A DNA stretch of 64,000 nucleotides, taken from Arthrobacter bambusae. Its GTDB lineage: Bacteria > Actinomycetota > Actinomycetes > Actinomycetales > Micrococcaceae. This document shows, piece after piece, positions 32,325-41,370 of the stretch; positions within the stretch are counted from its first letter, which is position 1, and each line of letters opens with the position of its first letter. The stretch is taken from contig NZ_JAUSSZ010000001.1 of the NCBI RefSeq assembly GCF_030812595.1, positions 558,001 to 622,000 on the forward strand, written 5' to 3'. The notes beneath the pieces were generated by a model. It was not told where the DNA came from and did not search any database. It saw only the letters and a program-made list of their open reading frames with translations. Position numbers and translations under genes: made by a program.

Positions 32325-34490
32325 ATGAGCGAGGGTTCATTGCTTCCGTTTGGCATGGCCTTGCCTTCGCCATCCCATCAGCCGTCCTTATTGCAAGGCT
32401 TCCCCTCCCGCGGGAACGACGTCGCCGGCCCACCGCTCGCAACGAGCAATCCAGTGGCGCGGGTCTTGATCGAATCGTCCTTGCCGCATCTTGACAGGCC
32501 CTTTGACTACAGCGTCCCGGCCGAGCTGGAGGGGACCGCTTTGGCCGGCGTGCGGGTCAAGGTCCGCTTCAGCGGCCAGGAACTCAACGGCTATGTCCTG
32601 GAACGCGTGGAGTCCTCGGAAGCCGGGCATGCCCTGGCTCCCCTCCTCAAGGTGGTCTCAGCAGTCCCGGTGCTGACTCCGGCGTTGCTGGAGCTTGCCT
32701 CCAGTGTCGCGGCCCGCTACGCCGGGACGCTGAGCGATGTCCTCCGCACAGCTATCCCGCCCCGGGTGGCGCGGCTCGAAAAGCAGCACCTTTCCGGAGA
32801 TTCCCTGTCGGACGAACCTGACGGGCACGGCGAACACGGGCACGGCGAACACGGCGAGGCCCTCCAAGGCTCGGCGTCCCGGGACTCCGTGTCCCAGGCG
32901 CAAGCGGCGTGGGCTTCCTACGCAAACGGGGCGCCTTACTTGCAACATCTGGCTGGCGGTGGCTCACCCCGCGCCGTCCTGACTGCAACCCGGGGTTTTG
33001 GAACCGCCGGCTGGCCCGCTCTCGTGGCGTCCGCAGTTGCGGCGGTCCGCTCCTCAGGACGGGGCGCCGTCGTCGTCGTGCCCGACTACCGTGACCTCGA
33101 CCGCATGGAAGAGGCGCTGCACGCTGTGCTGCCGCCCGGTGATGTCGCGCGGTTGACGGCCGACGACGGCCCGACGCCGCGGTACCGAAGCTACCTTCGG
33201 CTCCTGAGCGGCGCCGCCAAGGTGGCAGTCGGTACCCGCTCCGCTGCCTACGCTCCGGTGCGGGACCTGGGATTGGTGGTGTGCTGGGACGACGGCGACG
33301 ACCTCCACATTGACCAGCGCGCTCCCTATGCACACACCAGGGAAGTCCTGCTCTTGCGTTCGGAACAGGAATCGGCCGCGTGCCTCATGGCTGCGCACAG
33401 CCGCAGCATCGAACTTGAGCGGCTTGTCGAGGTCGGGTGGGCCGTGCCAGTGGAAGCTCCCCGGCCCGTGGTCCGCGCCAGCACGCCCCGGGTGCTCAAC
33501 ACGGCTGACAGCTTCGAGCAAGAACGCGACCCCTTGGCGAAAATTGCACGTTTGCCCGGCGCGGCCTGGCGGGCTGCCAAGGAGGGGCTTGAACGCGGAC
33601 CGGTCCTGGTGCAGGTGGCCCGGGCCGGCTATGCCCCATCCCTTGTCTGCGAGGATTGCCGCGAAACAGCCAGGTGCAACAACTGCCAGGGACCCCTCGC
33701 GATCGCCGGACAATCGGCCCTGCCGCAGTGCCGCTGGTGTTCCACTCCGGCTCCGGACTGGCGTTGCCGGCATTGCGGTGGAGCCCGTCTTCGCAGGGGG
33801 GCCGCAGGTGTGCTGCGGACTGCCGAAGAACTGGGCCGGGCCTTTCCGGGCAAGGCTGTCGTGACGTCCTCGGGGGACCAGGTCAAGGCCACAGTGTCCG
33901 ATGCCCATGCACTGGTGGTGGCAACTGTGGGCGCCGAGCCGGTCGCAAGCGGCGGTTACGCGGCGGCGCTGCTCCTGGACGGCAATTCGCTCCTGCGCCG
34001 GGAGAACCTGCGCGCCGGTGAAGACACAGTCCGGCGTTGGTTCAATGCGGCAGCCCTCGTGAGGCCCGCGAACGAAGGCGGGCTCGTCGTCATCACCGCG
34101 GACGACACTGCCGCAACGGGCGCCCTGTTGCGCTGGGACCCCGCGGGATACGCCTCCCGCGAACTGGCGCTGCGGCAGGAACTCCAGTTGCCGCCCGCAG
34201 TACGGATCGCGTCAGTGACCGGCAAGCGGGCCGACGTCGTGCACTTCACCGAGAGCCTGGCCAACAACATCCAGCTCCGCACGGCCGGCCCCGCACCGGT
34301 CTCTCTCGCTCTGTCCGCCAAGCGTGCAGCCGAGCCGGAGGGCGAACCGGACGTCCGGACGCTGATCTTCATTCCCTATGCACAAGCAGCTTTTGCCACC
34401 CGTACGATGCGGGCCGTCAAAGCTTCAAGTGCGGCGAAACGTACCTCCGGCCCCGTGCAGCTGCGGCTCGACGGCGTCGACGTCCTCTAG
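32325..34490 (+). CDS. priA: Primosomal protein N' (PriA), helicase motifs degenerate
   Basis: Replication restart protein homologue of 721 residues, starting at ATG 32325 with GAGGTGAGGAG directly upstream. The N-terminal DNA-binding domain (VARVLIESSLPHLDRPFDYS) and the zinc-binding region with four CxxC-type pairs (CEDC, CNNC, CRWC, CRHC, residues about 442-485) are intact. The helicase core is degraded: the Walker A position reads ATRGFGTAGW and the DEEH box position reads CWDDGDD. Known actinobacterial PriA proteins lack detectable helicase activity motifs, so a purely structural or loading role is inferred. Confidence 0.88.
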   Translation: MSEGSLLPFGMALPSPSHQPSLLQGFPSRGNDVAGPPLATSNPVARVLIESSLPHLDRPFDYSVPAELEGTALAGVRVKVRFSGQELNGYVLERVESSEAGHALAPLLKVVSAVPVLTPALLELASSVAARYAGTLSDVLRTAIPPRVARLEKQHLSGDSLSDEPDGHGEHGHGEHGEALQGSASRDSVSQAQAAWASYANGAPYLQHLAGGGSPRAVLTATRGFGTAGWPALVASAVAAVRSSGRGAVVVVPDYRDLDRMEEALHAVLPPGDVARLTADDGPTPRYRSYLRLLSGAAKVAVGTRSAAYAPVRDLGLVVCWDDGDDLHIDQRAPYAHTREVLLLRSEQESAACLMAAHSRSIELERLVEVGWAVPVEAPRPVVRASTPRVLNTADSFEQERDPLAKIARLPGAAWRAAKEGLERGPVLVQVARAGYAPSLVCEDCRETARCNNCQGPLAIAGQSALPQCRWCSTPAPDWRCRHCGGARLRRGAAGVLRTAEELGRAFPGKAVVTSSGDQVKATVSDAHALVVATVGAEPVASGGYAAALLLDGNSLLRRENLRAGEDTVRRWFNAAALVRPANEGGLVVITADDTAATGALLRWDPAGYASRELALRQELQLPPAVRIASVTGKRADVVHFTESLANNIQLRTAGPAPVSLALSAKRAAEPEGEPDVRTLIFIPYAQAAFATRTMRAVKASSAAKRTSGPVQLRLDGVDVL

Positions 34491-35572
34491 CGCCGCTTGC
34501 GGCTGCGCATCGCAACGACCTCTTCGGCCACGGCCAGCAGTTGCCGTGCCGATTCGTCCCAATTGAAGTCGGCCGCGCGTTCCACTGAGCGGCGCGAGCG
34601 GGCCTGCCACAATTTTTCATCCTCGAGGGCTTTGACTGCCTCGGCAAATTCACCCGGCGACTCCGGGTGCACATAGCTCACTGCGTCCCCACCCACCTCA
34701 CGGAAGATCGGGGTGTCGCTGGCGATCACGGGAGTCCCAAGTGCCATCGCCTCGACCAAGGGCAGCCCGTAACCTTCCGCCTTGGACAAACTGACGAGGG
34801 CAGTGGCCCGGACCAGGAGGGAATCGTATTCGGCATCCGTGACGCCGTTGTGGAACTGGACCCGCGCACCCGGCGGGACCATGGGCTCCAGCTCGGCCCG
34901 GCGCTGGGGAGTGATCCTGCTCAGCAGGTGCAGGGTGAATCCAGGCAGTCCGGCCATTCCCTGGATCATTGTCTCCACATTCTTATAGGGCATGAACGAG
35001 CCCATGTAGAGCAGGGACTTCTCCGCACCGGCCTCAGGATCGCGCGGCTTCTGGCCTGGTTGCGGCGCGTTGCCCACAATCCGCACCGGGCGGCGGGTCA
35101 AATTGAACTTTGCCATGAGCGACTCTGTGGTGTGGCTGATGGTGGCGACGATGTCGGCCCGGTTGAGAAGCAAGCGCTGCGGCCAATAGGCCTTGTGGTA
35201 GAGCCGCCAAAGCAGCCGCACCGGTGCGGGCAGGAAGCCCGGAGGGGCCGGGTGCTCATAGTAGATGAGGTCGTGGAGGGTCAAGACCAGCCCGTACTTG
35301 CGGCCCCACGTGCCCATGGTCTGCATAGGACAAACCACAACGTCGGCACCGAGCTTATTGACCTCGCGCGCCACGAACAGTTCGCGGGGCGACAGCGGGC
35401 TGTTGACGAGAACGTAAGGGACGTCAGGGAGGAGCGCCAGTTGCCGCTTGTCGCTGATGAGCATCATGACGTCGGCAATCTTGGACGTCGCCGCAATGAG
35501 GCTCGATCCGTAGCGGCTAATCCCGTCATGATGGTCCGTGCGGGTAAAGCGGGCATCTATGACGATTTTCAC
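34487..35572 (-). CDS. Glycosyltransferase family 4 protein
   Basis: A 361-residue GT-B fold retaining glycosyltransferase. The C-terminal donor site has the EX7E motif EGYGLPLVE followed by AMALGTPVIASDTPIFREVG; the N-terminal half starts VIDARFTRTDHHDGISRYG. No membrane helix, so cytoplasmic or peripheral. GTG start overlaps the stop of the upstream hydrolase, and the 3' end overlaps the priA end by four bases in a convergent arrangement. The acceptor is unknown; cell-wall or glycolipid mannosylation is only a guess. Confidence 0.85.
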   Translation of the reverse strand: MKIVIDARFTRTDHHDGISRYGSSLIAATSKIADVMMLISDKRQLALLPDVPYVLVNSPLSPRELFVAREVNKLGADVVVCPMQTMGTWGRKYGLVLTLHDLIYYEHPAPPGFLPAPVRLLWRLYHKAYWPQRLLLNRADIVATISHTTESLMAKFNLTRRPVRIVGNAPQPGQKPRDPEAGAEKSLLYMGSFMPYKNVETMIQGMAGLPGFTLHLLSRITPQRRAELEPMVPPGARVQFHNGVTDAEYDSLLVRATALVSLSKAEGYGLPLVEAMALGTPVIASDTPIFREVGGDAVSYVHPESPGEFAEAVKALEDEKLWQARSRRSVERAADFNWDESARQLLAVAEEVVAMRSRKRR

Positions 35573-36516
35573 GCGGGGTGTTCCTCCAGGAAGCTGCGGA
35601 TGGCGGCGGCGGCGGGCGCCGGGGTCTCGTAGTGGATCAAATGCCCGACGTCGGGAATCACTTCCAGCGAGCCGTCCGGGAGTGCCTCCAACAGCTTGCG
35701 CTGGTCCCGGAGCAGGGCGATCTCATCTTTCTCGCCGGCCACCAACAGGACCGGGAGGTTCAACTGTCCGGCGACTTCGGCCACATGGCTGGACACCGAA
35801 GCCTGGAAGGACTCCAGAAGGCTCGCGCGGTCGGCGAACGCGGAGAAGTACGCATCGTGCTGGCCGTGGACAAAGGCCCGGAGTTCCTTATCCCGGGTCT
35901 TGGCCATCGCGGCACTCATGACGCGGACAATCAGGCGGCTGCGCAAGACCGCGAGGCCCAGGCGGCGCGGGAGCTTGGCCGAAACTTGGTAGTAGAAGAC
36001 AGCCAGCTTGGTCATGAGGCCTTTGGGACCCTCAAGCGCGGGAGCGGCGATGGGATTGACCAGGATCAGCGGACGGATCGCGCCCGGGTTCGCGGCGGCG
36101 AAGTGGCTGGCAATAATGGATCCGAAAGAGTGACCCAGGAGAACCGTGTCCGCTCCGAGGCCCAGGGCCGCCATGAAACCGGTGATGAACTTCCCGTAGC
36201 GTTCCACGCTGTGGGGTTCTCCGGCGAAAGGCTCCGAGCTGCCGAAGCCGGGAAGGTCGGGCATGATGACCCGCATTTCCGGTAGGTGGTCCACGACGCG
36301 GAGCAAACCGTGGTGATCGCCGCGGAAACCGTGGATCACCAGGATGGTCCGCGTCGCCGCGGTCACTTTTACCGGTTCGTAGCACCAATAGGCGACGTTA
36401 CTGCCGTCGAGGTCGATGTCTGTGGCACTCGTCCGGGAAGCCAGGGCCTTGCTGAAGAATTCACGCGGGGAGGCGGGTGCCGGTTCGGGGGAGTAGTTGG
36501 TGTCCACTTGTTCCAT
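35569..36516 (-). CDS. Alpha/beta hydrolase
   Basis: A 315-residue hydrolase of the alpha/beta fold. The oxyanion segment VIHGFRGDHHG, nucleophile elbow GHSFGS (Ser), acid-bearing VAGEKDEIA and the final His in DVGHLIHYE make a plausible triad. I chose the ATG at 36516 (product begins MEQVDTNYSPEP) with TAGGACC upstream; the open frame continues upstream but overlaps the aldo/keto reductase. It lies in a three-gene minus-strand unit. Substrate unknown. Confidence 0.85.
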   Translation of the reverse strand: MEQVDTNYSPEPAPASPREFFSKALASRTSATDIDLDGSNVAYWCYEPVKVTAATRTILVIHGFRGDHHGLLRVVDHLPEMRVIMPDLPGFGSSEPFAGEPHSVERYGKFITGFMAALGLGADTVLLGHSFGSIIASHFAAANPGAIRPLILVNPIAAPALEGPKGLMTKLAVFYYQVSAKLPRRLGLAVLRSRLIVRVMSAAMAKTRDKELRAFVHGQHDAYFSAFADRASLLESFQASVSSHVAEVAGQLNLPVLLVAGEKDEIALLRDQRKLLEALPDGSLEVIPDVGHLIHYETPAPAAAAIRSFLEEHPA

Positions 36517-36526
36517 TCGGTAGGTC

Positions 36527-37408
36527 CTAGTTGACGTTGTCCGGGTGTGAACCGGTGCGGTGGTGGCGTTCGAGGGCGGCCAAACCGTCCATGTCGTCGG
36601 CATCCAGCTCGAAACCGAAGACATCGAAGTTTTCCTGGATGCGAGCGGCGGTGCTCGCTTTGGGAATGACGATGTTTCCCAGCTGGAGGTGCCAGCGGAT
36701 GACGATTTGCGCGGGCGTCTTTCCGTATTTGTCGGCGAGCGCCTGGACGGCCGGATCCTGAAGGACCTGGCCCCGTCCCAAGGGGCTCCACGCTTCGGTA
36801 CGGATACGCAACTGCTCATGGAGGGTCCGCAGTCGGGTCTGTTGCAACCAGGGGTGCAGTTCAATCTGGTTCACCGCCGGCACCACCTCGGCCTTTTGCA
36901 TGAGCGCTTCGAGATGGGCCGGCTGGAAGTTCGAGACCCCGATCGCGCGCACGCGCCCTTCGCGGTACAGCGTTTCCATTGCACGGTAGCTTTCCTGGAA
37001 CAGGCCGCGCTCCGCGCAGGGCCAGTGGATCAGGTACAGGTCGACGTAGTCGAGGCCGAGATTGGCCATGGATGAATCGAAGGCGCGCAACGTGCTGTCG
37101 TAGCCCTGGTCGTCGTTCCAGAGCTTGGTGGTGACAAAGACGTCTTCGCGGGCTAGGCCGTGGGTGCCTTCCCCGGAGCCGCCCGTATTGTTGTCCACTC
37201 CGGGCGGGGGTATGACGGCACTGCCGATGCCTCGGCCTACCCCTGTTTCATTGCCATACATGGCCGCTGTGTCGAAGTGCCTGTAGCCGGCGCCTAACGC
37301 AGTGGCCACCACGGAGGTCGCATCCGTCGGCGGCACCTTGTAGAGCCCAAACCCCAACTGGTCAATCAAGACACCGTTGTTGAGACTGAGCCTGGGCGAG
37401 GGTTTCAT
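36527..37408 (-). CDS. Aldo/keto reductase
   Basis: NADPH-dependent oxidoreductase of 293 residues. The catalytic tetrad is readable: Asp in HFDTAAMYGNE with Tyr, Lys in FVTTKLWNDDQGYD, and His in LYLIHWPC. AIGVSNFQPAHLEALMQKA and the C-terminal IPKAST cofactor motif are typical of the 2,5-diketo-gluconate reductase-like branch. Start taken at ATG 37408; a TTG two codons upstream is possible. A serine/glycine/asparagine-rich insert (VIPPPGVDNNTGGSGEG) sits near residue 60. Confidence 0.9.
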   Translation of the reverse strand: MKPSPRLSLNNGVLIDQLGFGLYKVPPTDATSVVATALGAGYRHFDTAAMYGNETGVGRGIGSAVIPPPGVDNNTGGSGEGTHGLAREDVFVTTKLWNDDQGYDSTLRAFDSSMANLGLDYVDLYLIHWPCAERGLFQESYRAMETLYREGRVRAIGVSNFQPAHLEALMQKAEVVPAVNQIELHPWLQQTRLRTLHEQLRIRTEAWSPLGRGQVLQDPAVQALADKYGKTPAQIVIRWHLQLGNIVIPKASTAARIQENFDVFGFELDADDMDGLAALERHHRTGSHPDNVN

Positions 37409-37477
37409 AGCCAAGACTCTACCTACCTCGATGCCGGGAATGTTCCAGGACCCTTCATTTAGTCAGGCAGCGCCTCG

Positions 37478-38440
37478 TTAGGGCGCACTGCCGAAACTGA
37501 CCAGCTGCTTCGCGGTGGCTTCGTCCAGGATGAGATCCGTTGCCAGTCCTGCTTCAAGTGCTCCGCGCAGCCCGTTGATCTTCGATGCGCCCGAGACGAC
37601 GCAGATGCGCCGGCGGACCTGCCGCAGTTGCTCGTGGCTCGGGCCCGTGGACCGCTCGTTGAGGGTGATCCCGTCGGAGGATCCGTCAGCGCGGAAGAAG
37701 ACAGTGGCGACATCGCCCACGACCTCCGAGCTGGCCAGCAGGTTCAGGTCTGATTCATCGAGATAGCCACCGGCATAGACGTGGCTGGGATAGTCCGAAT
37801 GCACCGACCCGACACCGAAGATGGCGATGCTCATCCTTGCCTGGAGGTCGAGCACGCGCTGGACGCTGCGCTCATTCCACATGGCGGTCTTTGTCGAGGC
37901 GTGGTCGAAAAAGGCGGGTACCGGGAATTGCTCGACCCGCGCGCCGTAGGCGATGCCGAAACGCCGCATGATGTCGCTCGCGTAGGTGATGCCGGTGGTT
38001 TGCATGTTGCCGGCGCCGTTGAGCTGCACGATGGTGCTGCCGTGCGTGATCTTTCGTGTCAGGTGCCGGCTGACGGCACTGATGGTCGCACCCCAGGCGA
38101 CTCCGATAATGGCGTTGGAATCGACGAGGGGACCGATGGTCCGTGCAGCCTGCGTCGCCACCCGATCAAGGGTCTCCGCTTCGTTCAAGGTGTCCAGGAC
38201 AGGCACGACGTGCACATCGACGCCGTAGTGGCTGCGGATCATGCGCTCCAGTTCGGGGGCGGAATCAAGTGGACTCCGGATCTGGATCTGCACCAGTCCC
38301 GATTCGCGGGCCGAGGACAGCAACCGGGACACGGTTGAGCGCGAAGTCCGCAGTTCGCGGGCGATCGCATCCATCGTGAGGTCCTGGAGGTAGTACATCT
38401 GGGCTGCCCGGAGGGCCTCCGAATGTCGTGATCGTGGCAT
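37478..38440 (-). CDS. SorC-family sugar-binding transcriptional regulator
   Basis: A 320-residue regulator with an N-terminal helix-turn-helix (LTMDAIARELRTSRSTVSRL) and a C-terminal SorC-type effector domain related to sugar-phosphate isomerases (GVAWGATISAVSRHL, FGVGSVHSDYPSHVYAGG, ICVVSGASKINGLRGALEAG). The ATG at 38440 has ACGGAAG upstream; an in-frame GTG at 38458 is an alternative. It is divergent from glpD and close to glpF-glpK, so it probably controls glycerol or glycerol 3-phosphate use, an inference from position. Confidence 0.88.
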   Translation of the reverse strand: MPRSRHSEALRAAQMYYLQDLTMDAIARELRTSRSTVSRLLSSARESGLVQIQIRSPLDSAPELERMIRSHYGVDVHVVPVLDTLNEAETLDRVATQAARTIGPLVDSNAIIGVAWGATISAVSRHLTRKITHGSTIVQLNGAGNMQTTGITYASDIMRRFGIAYGARVEQFPVPAFFDHASTKTAMWNERSVQRVLDLQARMSIAIFGVGSVHSDYPSHVYAGGYLDESDLNLLASSEVVGDVATVFFRADGSSDGITLNERSTGPSHEQLRQVRRRICVVSGASKINGLRGALEAGLATDLILDEATAKQLVSFGSAP

Positions 38441-38453
38441 CTCACTTCCGTTC

Positions 38454-38467
38454 TGCACGTTTGTGCA
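38454..38467. promoter_or_regulatory. Candidate operator between the SorC regulator and glpD
   Basis: TGCACGTTTGTGCA is an inverted repeat (TGCAC/GTGCA with a 4-base spacer) in the divergent region. Position and symmetry fit an autoregulatory or glpD operator of the adjacent SorC protein. Not experimentally known. Confidence 0.4.
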
Positions 38468-38563
38468 AATTGCTTGATTTCATTTTCCATCCTTTCGAAG
38501 AATAGTTGTGAAAGGTGCGACGTCAACATTGCAGCGCACACACCAAAGCCCAAGGGAGCAGTT

Positions 38564-40387
38564 TTGGGAAACACCAGCAATTCCGGTTCCGCAGCAGGAT
38601 CAACCCGCCGGACCTCGGTCTCGGCACTTCGCGAACGGCCGCGGGCCCAGGTGCTGATCGTCGGAGGCGGCATCAACGGCGTCGGGACCTTCCGGGATCT
38701 GGCGCTGCAAGGCGTGGACGTCGCCCTCGTGGAGCGAGGCGACTATTGCCAGGGCGCCAGCGGAGCTTCGTCCCATATGATCCACGGCGGCATCCGCTAC
38801 CTCGAAAACGGCGAATTCCGCCTCGTCCAGGAATCTGTGGTCGAGCGCAACCGGCTTCTGAAGATCGCACCCCATTACGTCAAGCCGCTGCAGACGACCA
38901 TCCCCATCTTCAGCACGTTCTCCGGGATGCTTTCGGCCCCCACACGCTTCCTCACGCACAAGCAAGGCAAGCCAAAGGAACGCGGCGCCTTCCTCATCAA
39001 GCTCGGGTTGAGCATGTACGACTTCTTCTCCCGCGACGGCGGCACCGTCCCGCGCCACCAGTTCCTTGGCAAGGAGAAGGCCTTGGCCGAGTTGCCGCAG
39101 TTGCACCCCGGTATCAAATACGCGGCCACCTACTTCGACGCCTCCGTGCACAACCCGGAGCGGTTGACGCTCGATGTGCTCCAAGACGGTGAAAAAGCAG
39201 GCGCCGGAAGTAGCTTGCCGGGCGGCAGCGCCCGGGCCAGCAACTACGTCTCGCTTCTCTCGATGGACACCGTCGCCGGCACAGCCGGCCAAGCAGGCGC
39301 GGTCCTGCTGCGCGACGAACTAACGGGCGAGGAATTCAGCTTCCAGGCCGACGTGATCGTCAATACCACCGGCGCCTGGGTGGACCTCACCAACGAGGCG
39401 ATGGGGACCGCGAGCCGCTTCATGGGCGGAACAAAGGGTTCACACATCGTCTTGGACCACCCGGAATTGCTCGCAGCTTGCGGCGGCCGCGAAATCTTCT
39501 TCGAACACACGGACGGACGGATCGTCCTGATCTACCCGATGGGCGACCGTGTCCTGGTCGGCACCACCGACGTCGAGGCGGATATGGCCCAGGATGCCGT
39601 ATGCACCGAAGACGAGATTGACTACTTTTTCGACCTCGTCGGCCACGTCTTTCCCTCCATCAAAGTCGAGCGCGGCCACATCGTCTACAGCTTCGCCGGA
39701 GTCCGCCCCCTACCGCGCCACGACGACACGCAGCCTGGCTTCGTATCCCGCGACTACCGCATAGAGCGGAGCGAGCAGAGCCCCGCCGGCAGTGCGGCCG
39801 CCGGCGACTTGACCGCCGCGGGCGGGAGGGCCGCCGTCGTACTTTCACTGATCGGCGGAAAGTGGACCACTTTCCGGGCCCTCGCCGAGCACCTGAGCAA
39901 CGATGTCCTCGGCACGCTGGGCATGGAACGGAAGGTCTCGACGGCGAAGCTCCCCATCGGAGGCGGCCTGGGTTTCCCGACCAGCGAAGAAGGAATCCAG
40001 GACTGGATCAAGAAGCACATGGCTCCCGGTCTCGGCGCCGACCGGGTCAGCGGCCTGCTGACCCGGTACGGCACCCGCGCGGAGGACGTCATTGCCTACC
40101 TCAAGGCAGGTGACGACCGGAAACTGCGCTCCACGAACGAGCTCAGCGTTCGTGAGCTTGAGTTCATGGCCGCCAACGAGCAGCTCGGGCACCTTGTGGA
40201 TGTGCTCATCCGCCGGACTTCACTGGCCTTCCGGGGCCTCGTGACGGGGGAGCTGCTGAATGAGATCGCCGAGGTCCTCGGCACGCCGCTTGGCTGGGAT
40301 TCAGCGAAGCGCCACGCGGAAATCCAGCATGCACAGGAAGTGCTTCTACGTTTTCATGGCGTGACTGTTCACAGCCTCGTCGCATGA
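38564..40387 (+). CDS. glpD: Glycerol-3-phosphate dehydrogenase (FAD-dependent)
   Basis: Oxidises glycerol 3-phosphate to dihydroxyacetone phosphate at the membrane. The Rossmann FAD motif VLIVGGGINGVGTFRDLAL, GASSHMIHGGIRYLE and GGKWTTFRALAEHL are present, and a C-terminal helical domain follows. I chose the TTG at 38564 (product begins MGNTSNSGSAAG, 607 residues), which has AAGGGAGCAG upstream; the open frame runs back to 38474 with unrelated sequence. Part of a glycerol utilisation cluster. Confidence 0.93.
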   Translation: MGNTSNSGSAAGSTRRTSVSALRERPRAQVLIVGGGINGVGTFRDLALQGVDVALVERGDYCQGASGASSHMIHGGIRYLENGEFRLVQESVVERNRLLKIAPHYVKPLQTTIPIFSTFSGMLSAPTRFLTHKQGKPKERGAFLIKLGLSMYDFFSRDGGTVPRHQFLGKEKALAELPQLHPGIKYAATYFDASVHNPERLTLDVLQDGEKAGAGSSLPGGSARASNYVSLLSMDTVAGTAGQAGAVLLRDELTGEEFSFQADVIVNTTGAWVDLTNEAMGTASRFMGGTKGSHIVLDHPELLAACGGREIFFEHTDGRIVLIYPMGDRVLVGTTDVEADMAQDAVCTEDEIDYFFDLVGHVFPSIKVERGHIVYSFAGVRPLPRHDDTQPGFVSRDYRIERSEQSPAGSAAAGDLTAAGGRAAVVLSLIGGKWTTFRALAEHLSNDVLGTLGMERKVSTAKLPIGGGLGFPTSEEGIQDWIKKHMAPGLGADRVSGLLTRYGTRAEDVIAYLKAGDDRKLRSTNELSVRELEFMAANEQLGHLVDVLIRRTSLAFRGLVTGELLNEIAEVLGTPLGWDSAKRHAEIQHAQEVLLRFHGVTVHSLVA

Positions 40388-40561
40388 ACGTAATGTACGT
40401 CACATCAGCTTGATCGTTCCGGCCAAGAAGCCGGGACGCAAGGGTTGTGGCCTTCCGCTTCCTAAGGGAGGGCCGCGACCGGGACGGCGCTAGCGGACGC
40501 CGGCCCAACGGCCCCCACAAAACCTGCAGGGCCGACAACAGAAGAAAATGAGGAGTCAAAG
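40388..40561 (+). other. Leader region of glpF
   Basis: About 170 bases without a gene. A hairpin can form from GGCCTTCC (near 40450) and GGAGGGCC (near 40466). ACGTAATGTACGT at 40390-40402 holds a short inverted repeat that might be an operator. Nothing firmly recognised. Confidence 0.3.
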
Positions 40562-41311
40562 ATGTCTCTCGGAATTGTTTTCCTTTCCGAAGTGTTCGGA
40601 ACCGGCATGTTAACCCTGCTGGGCTGTGGCGTTGTGGCAAACGTCGCGCTAAAGGGCACAAAGGGTAACAACGGCGGATTCCTGATGGTGAATTTTGGCT
40701 GGGGCATCGCAGTCTTTGCCGGCGTCTACGTAGCGGCCATGTCCGGTGCGCACCTGAATCCGGCAGTGACGCTTGGTCTCTTGGTTGATGGCAAAGCCGA
40801 GTTCGCCCCGGGGGTGGCCGTAAGTGCCGCATCCACGTTCACCTACTTCGGTGGAGAACTGCTCGGCGCTTTCCTTGGCGCCGTCTTCGCGTGGCTCGCC
40901 CACAAGCAGCACTTCGACGCCGAACCGCTGGCAGCCAGCAAGCTCGCCGTATTCTCCACGGGACCGGCCATCCGCTCGTACCCGTGGAACCTCGTCACCG
41001 AAATCATCGCCACGTTTGTGCTGGTCTTCGTGATCCTGACCTTCGGCGGCACTCCCTCCGGCCTCGGGCCGCTCGCGGTGGCACTGCTCGTCGTCGGCAT
41101 CGGTGCGTCCCTTGGCGGGCCGACGGGCTACGCGATCAACCCCGCCCGTGACCTCGGTCCGCGTATCGCCCACGCCGTCCTGCCGATCAAGGGGAAGGGT
41201 TCCAGCGACTGGGCCTACTCCTGGGTCCCGATAGTCGGTCCGCTCCTGGGCGGAACCATCGCCGGTCTCGTCGCCCACTCAATACCGATCATGGCCACCG
41301 TCGCCAAATAA
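40562..41311 (+). CDS. glpF: Glycerol uptake facilitator (MIP family aquaglyceroporin)
   Basis: A 249-residue channel with six membrane spans. Both NPA boxes are present: [11 protein letters not shown] and [13 protein letters not shown]; the aspartate after the second NPAR is typical of glycerol channels rather than water channels. Start ATG 40562 with TGAGGAG upstream. It brings glycerol to GlpK, encoded 60 bases downstream. Confidence 0.95.
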   Translation: MSLGIVFLSEVFGTGMLTLLGCGVVANVALKGTKGNNGGFLMVNFGWGIAVFAGVYVAAMSGAHLNPAVTLGLLVDGKAEFAPGVAVSAASTFTYFGGELLGAFLGAVFAWLAHKQHFDAEPLAASKLAVFSTGPAIRSYPWNLVTEIIATFVLVFVILTFGGTPSGLGPLAVALLVVGIGASLGGPTGYAINPARDLGPRIAHAVLPIKGKGSSDWAYSWVPIVGPLLGGTIAGLVAHSIPIMATVAK

Positions 41312-41370
41312 TAAGCCGCCCAGACACCTATCCCGCATCCACACCAAAACAAGCAGACAAGGACGTCAAA

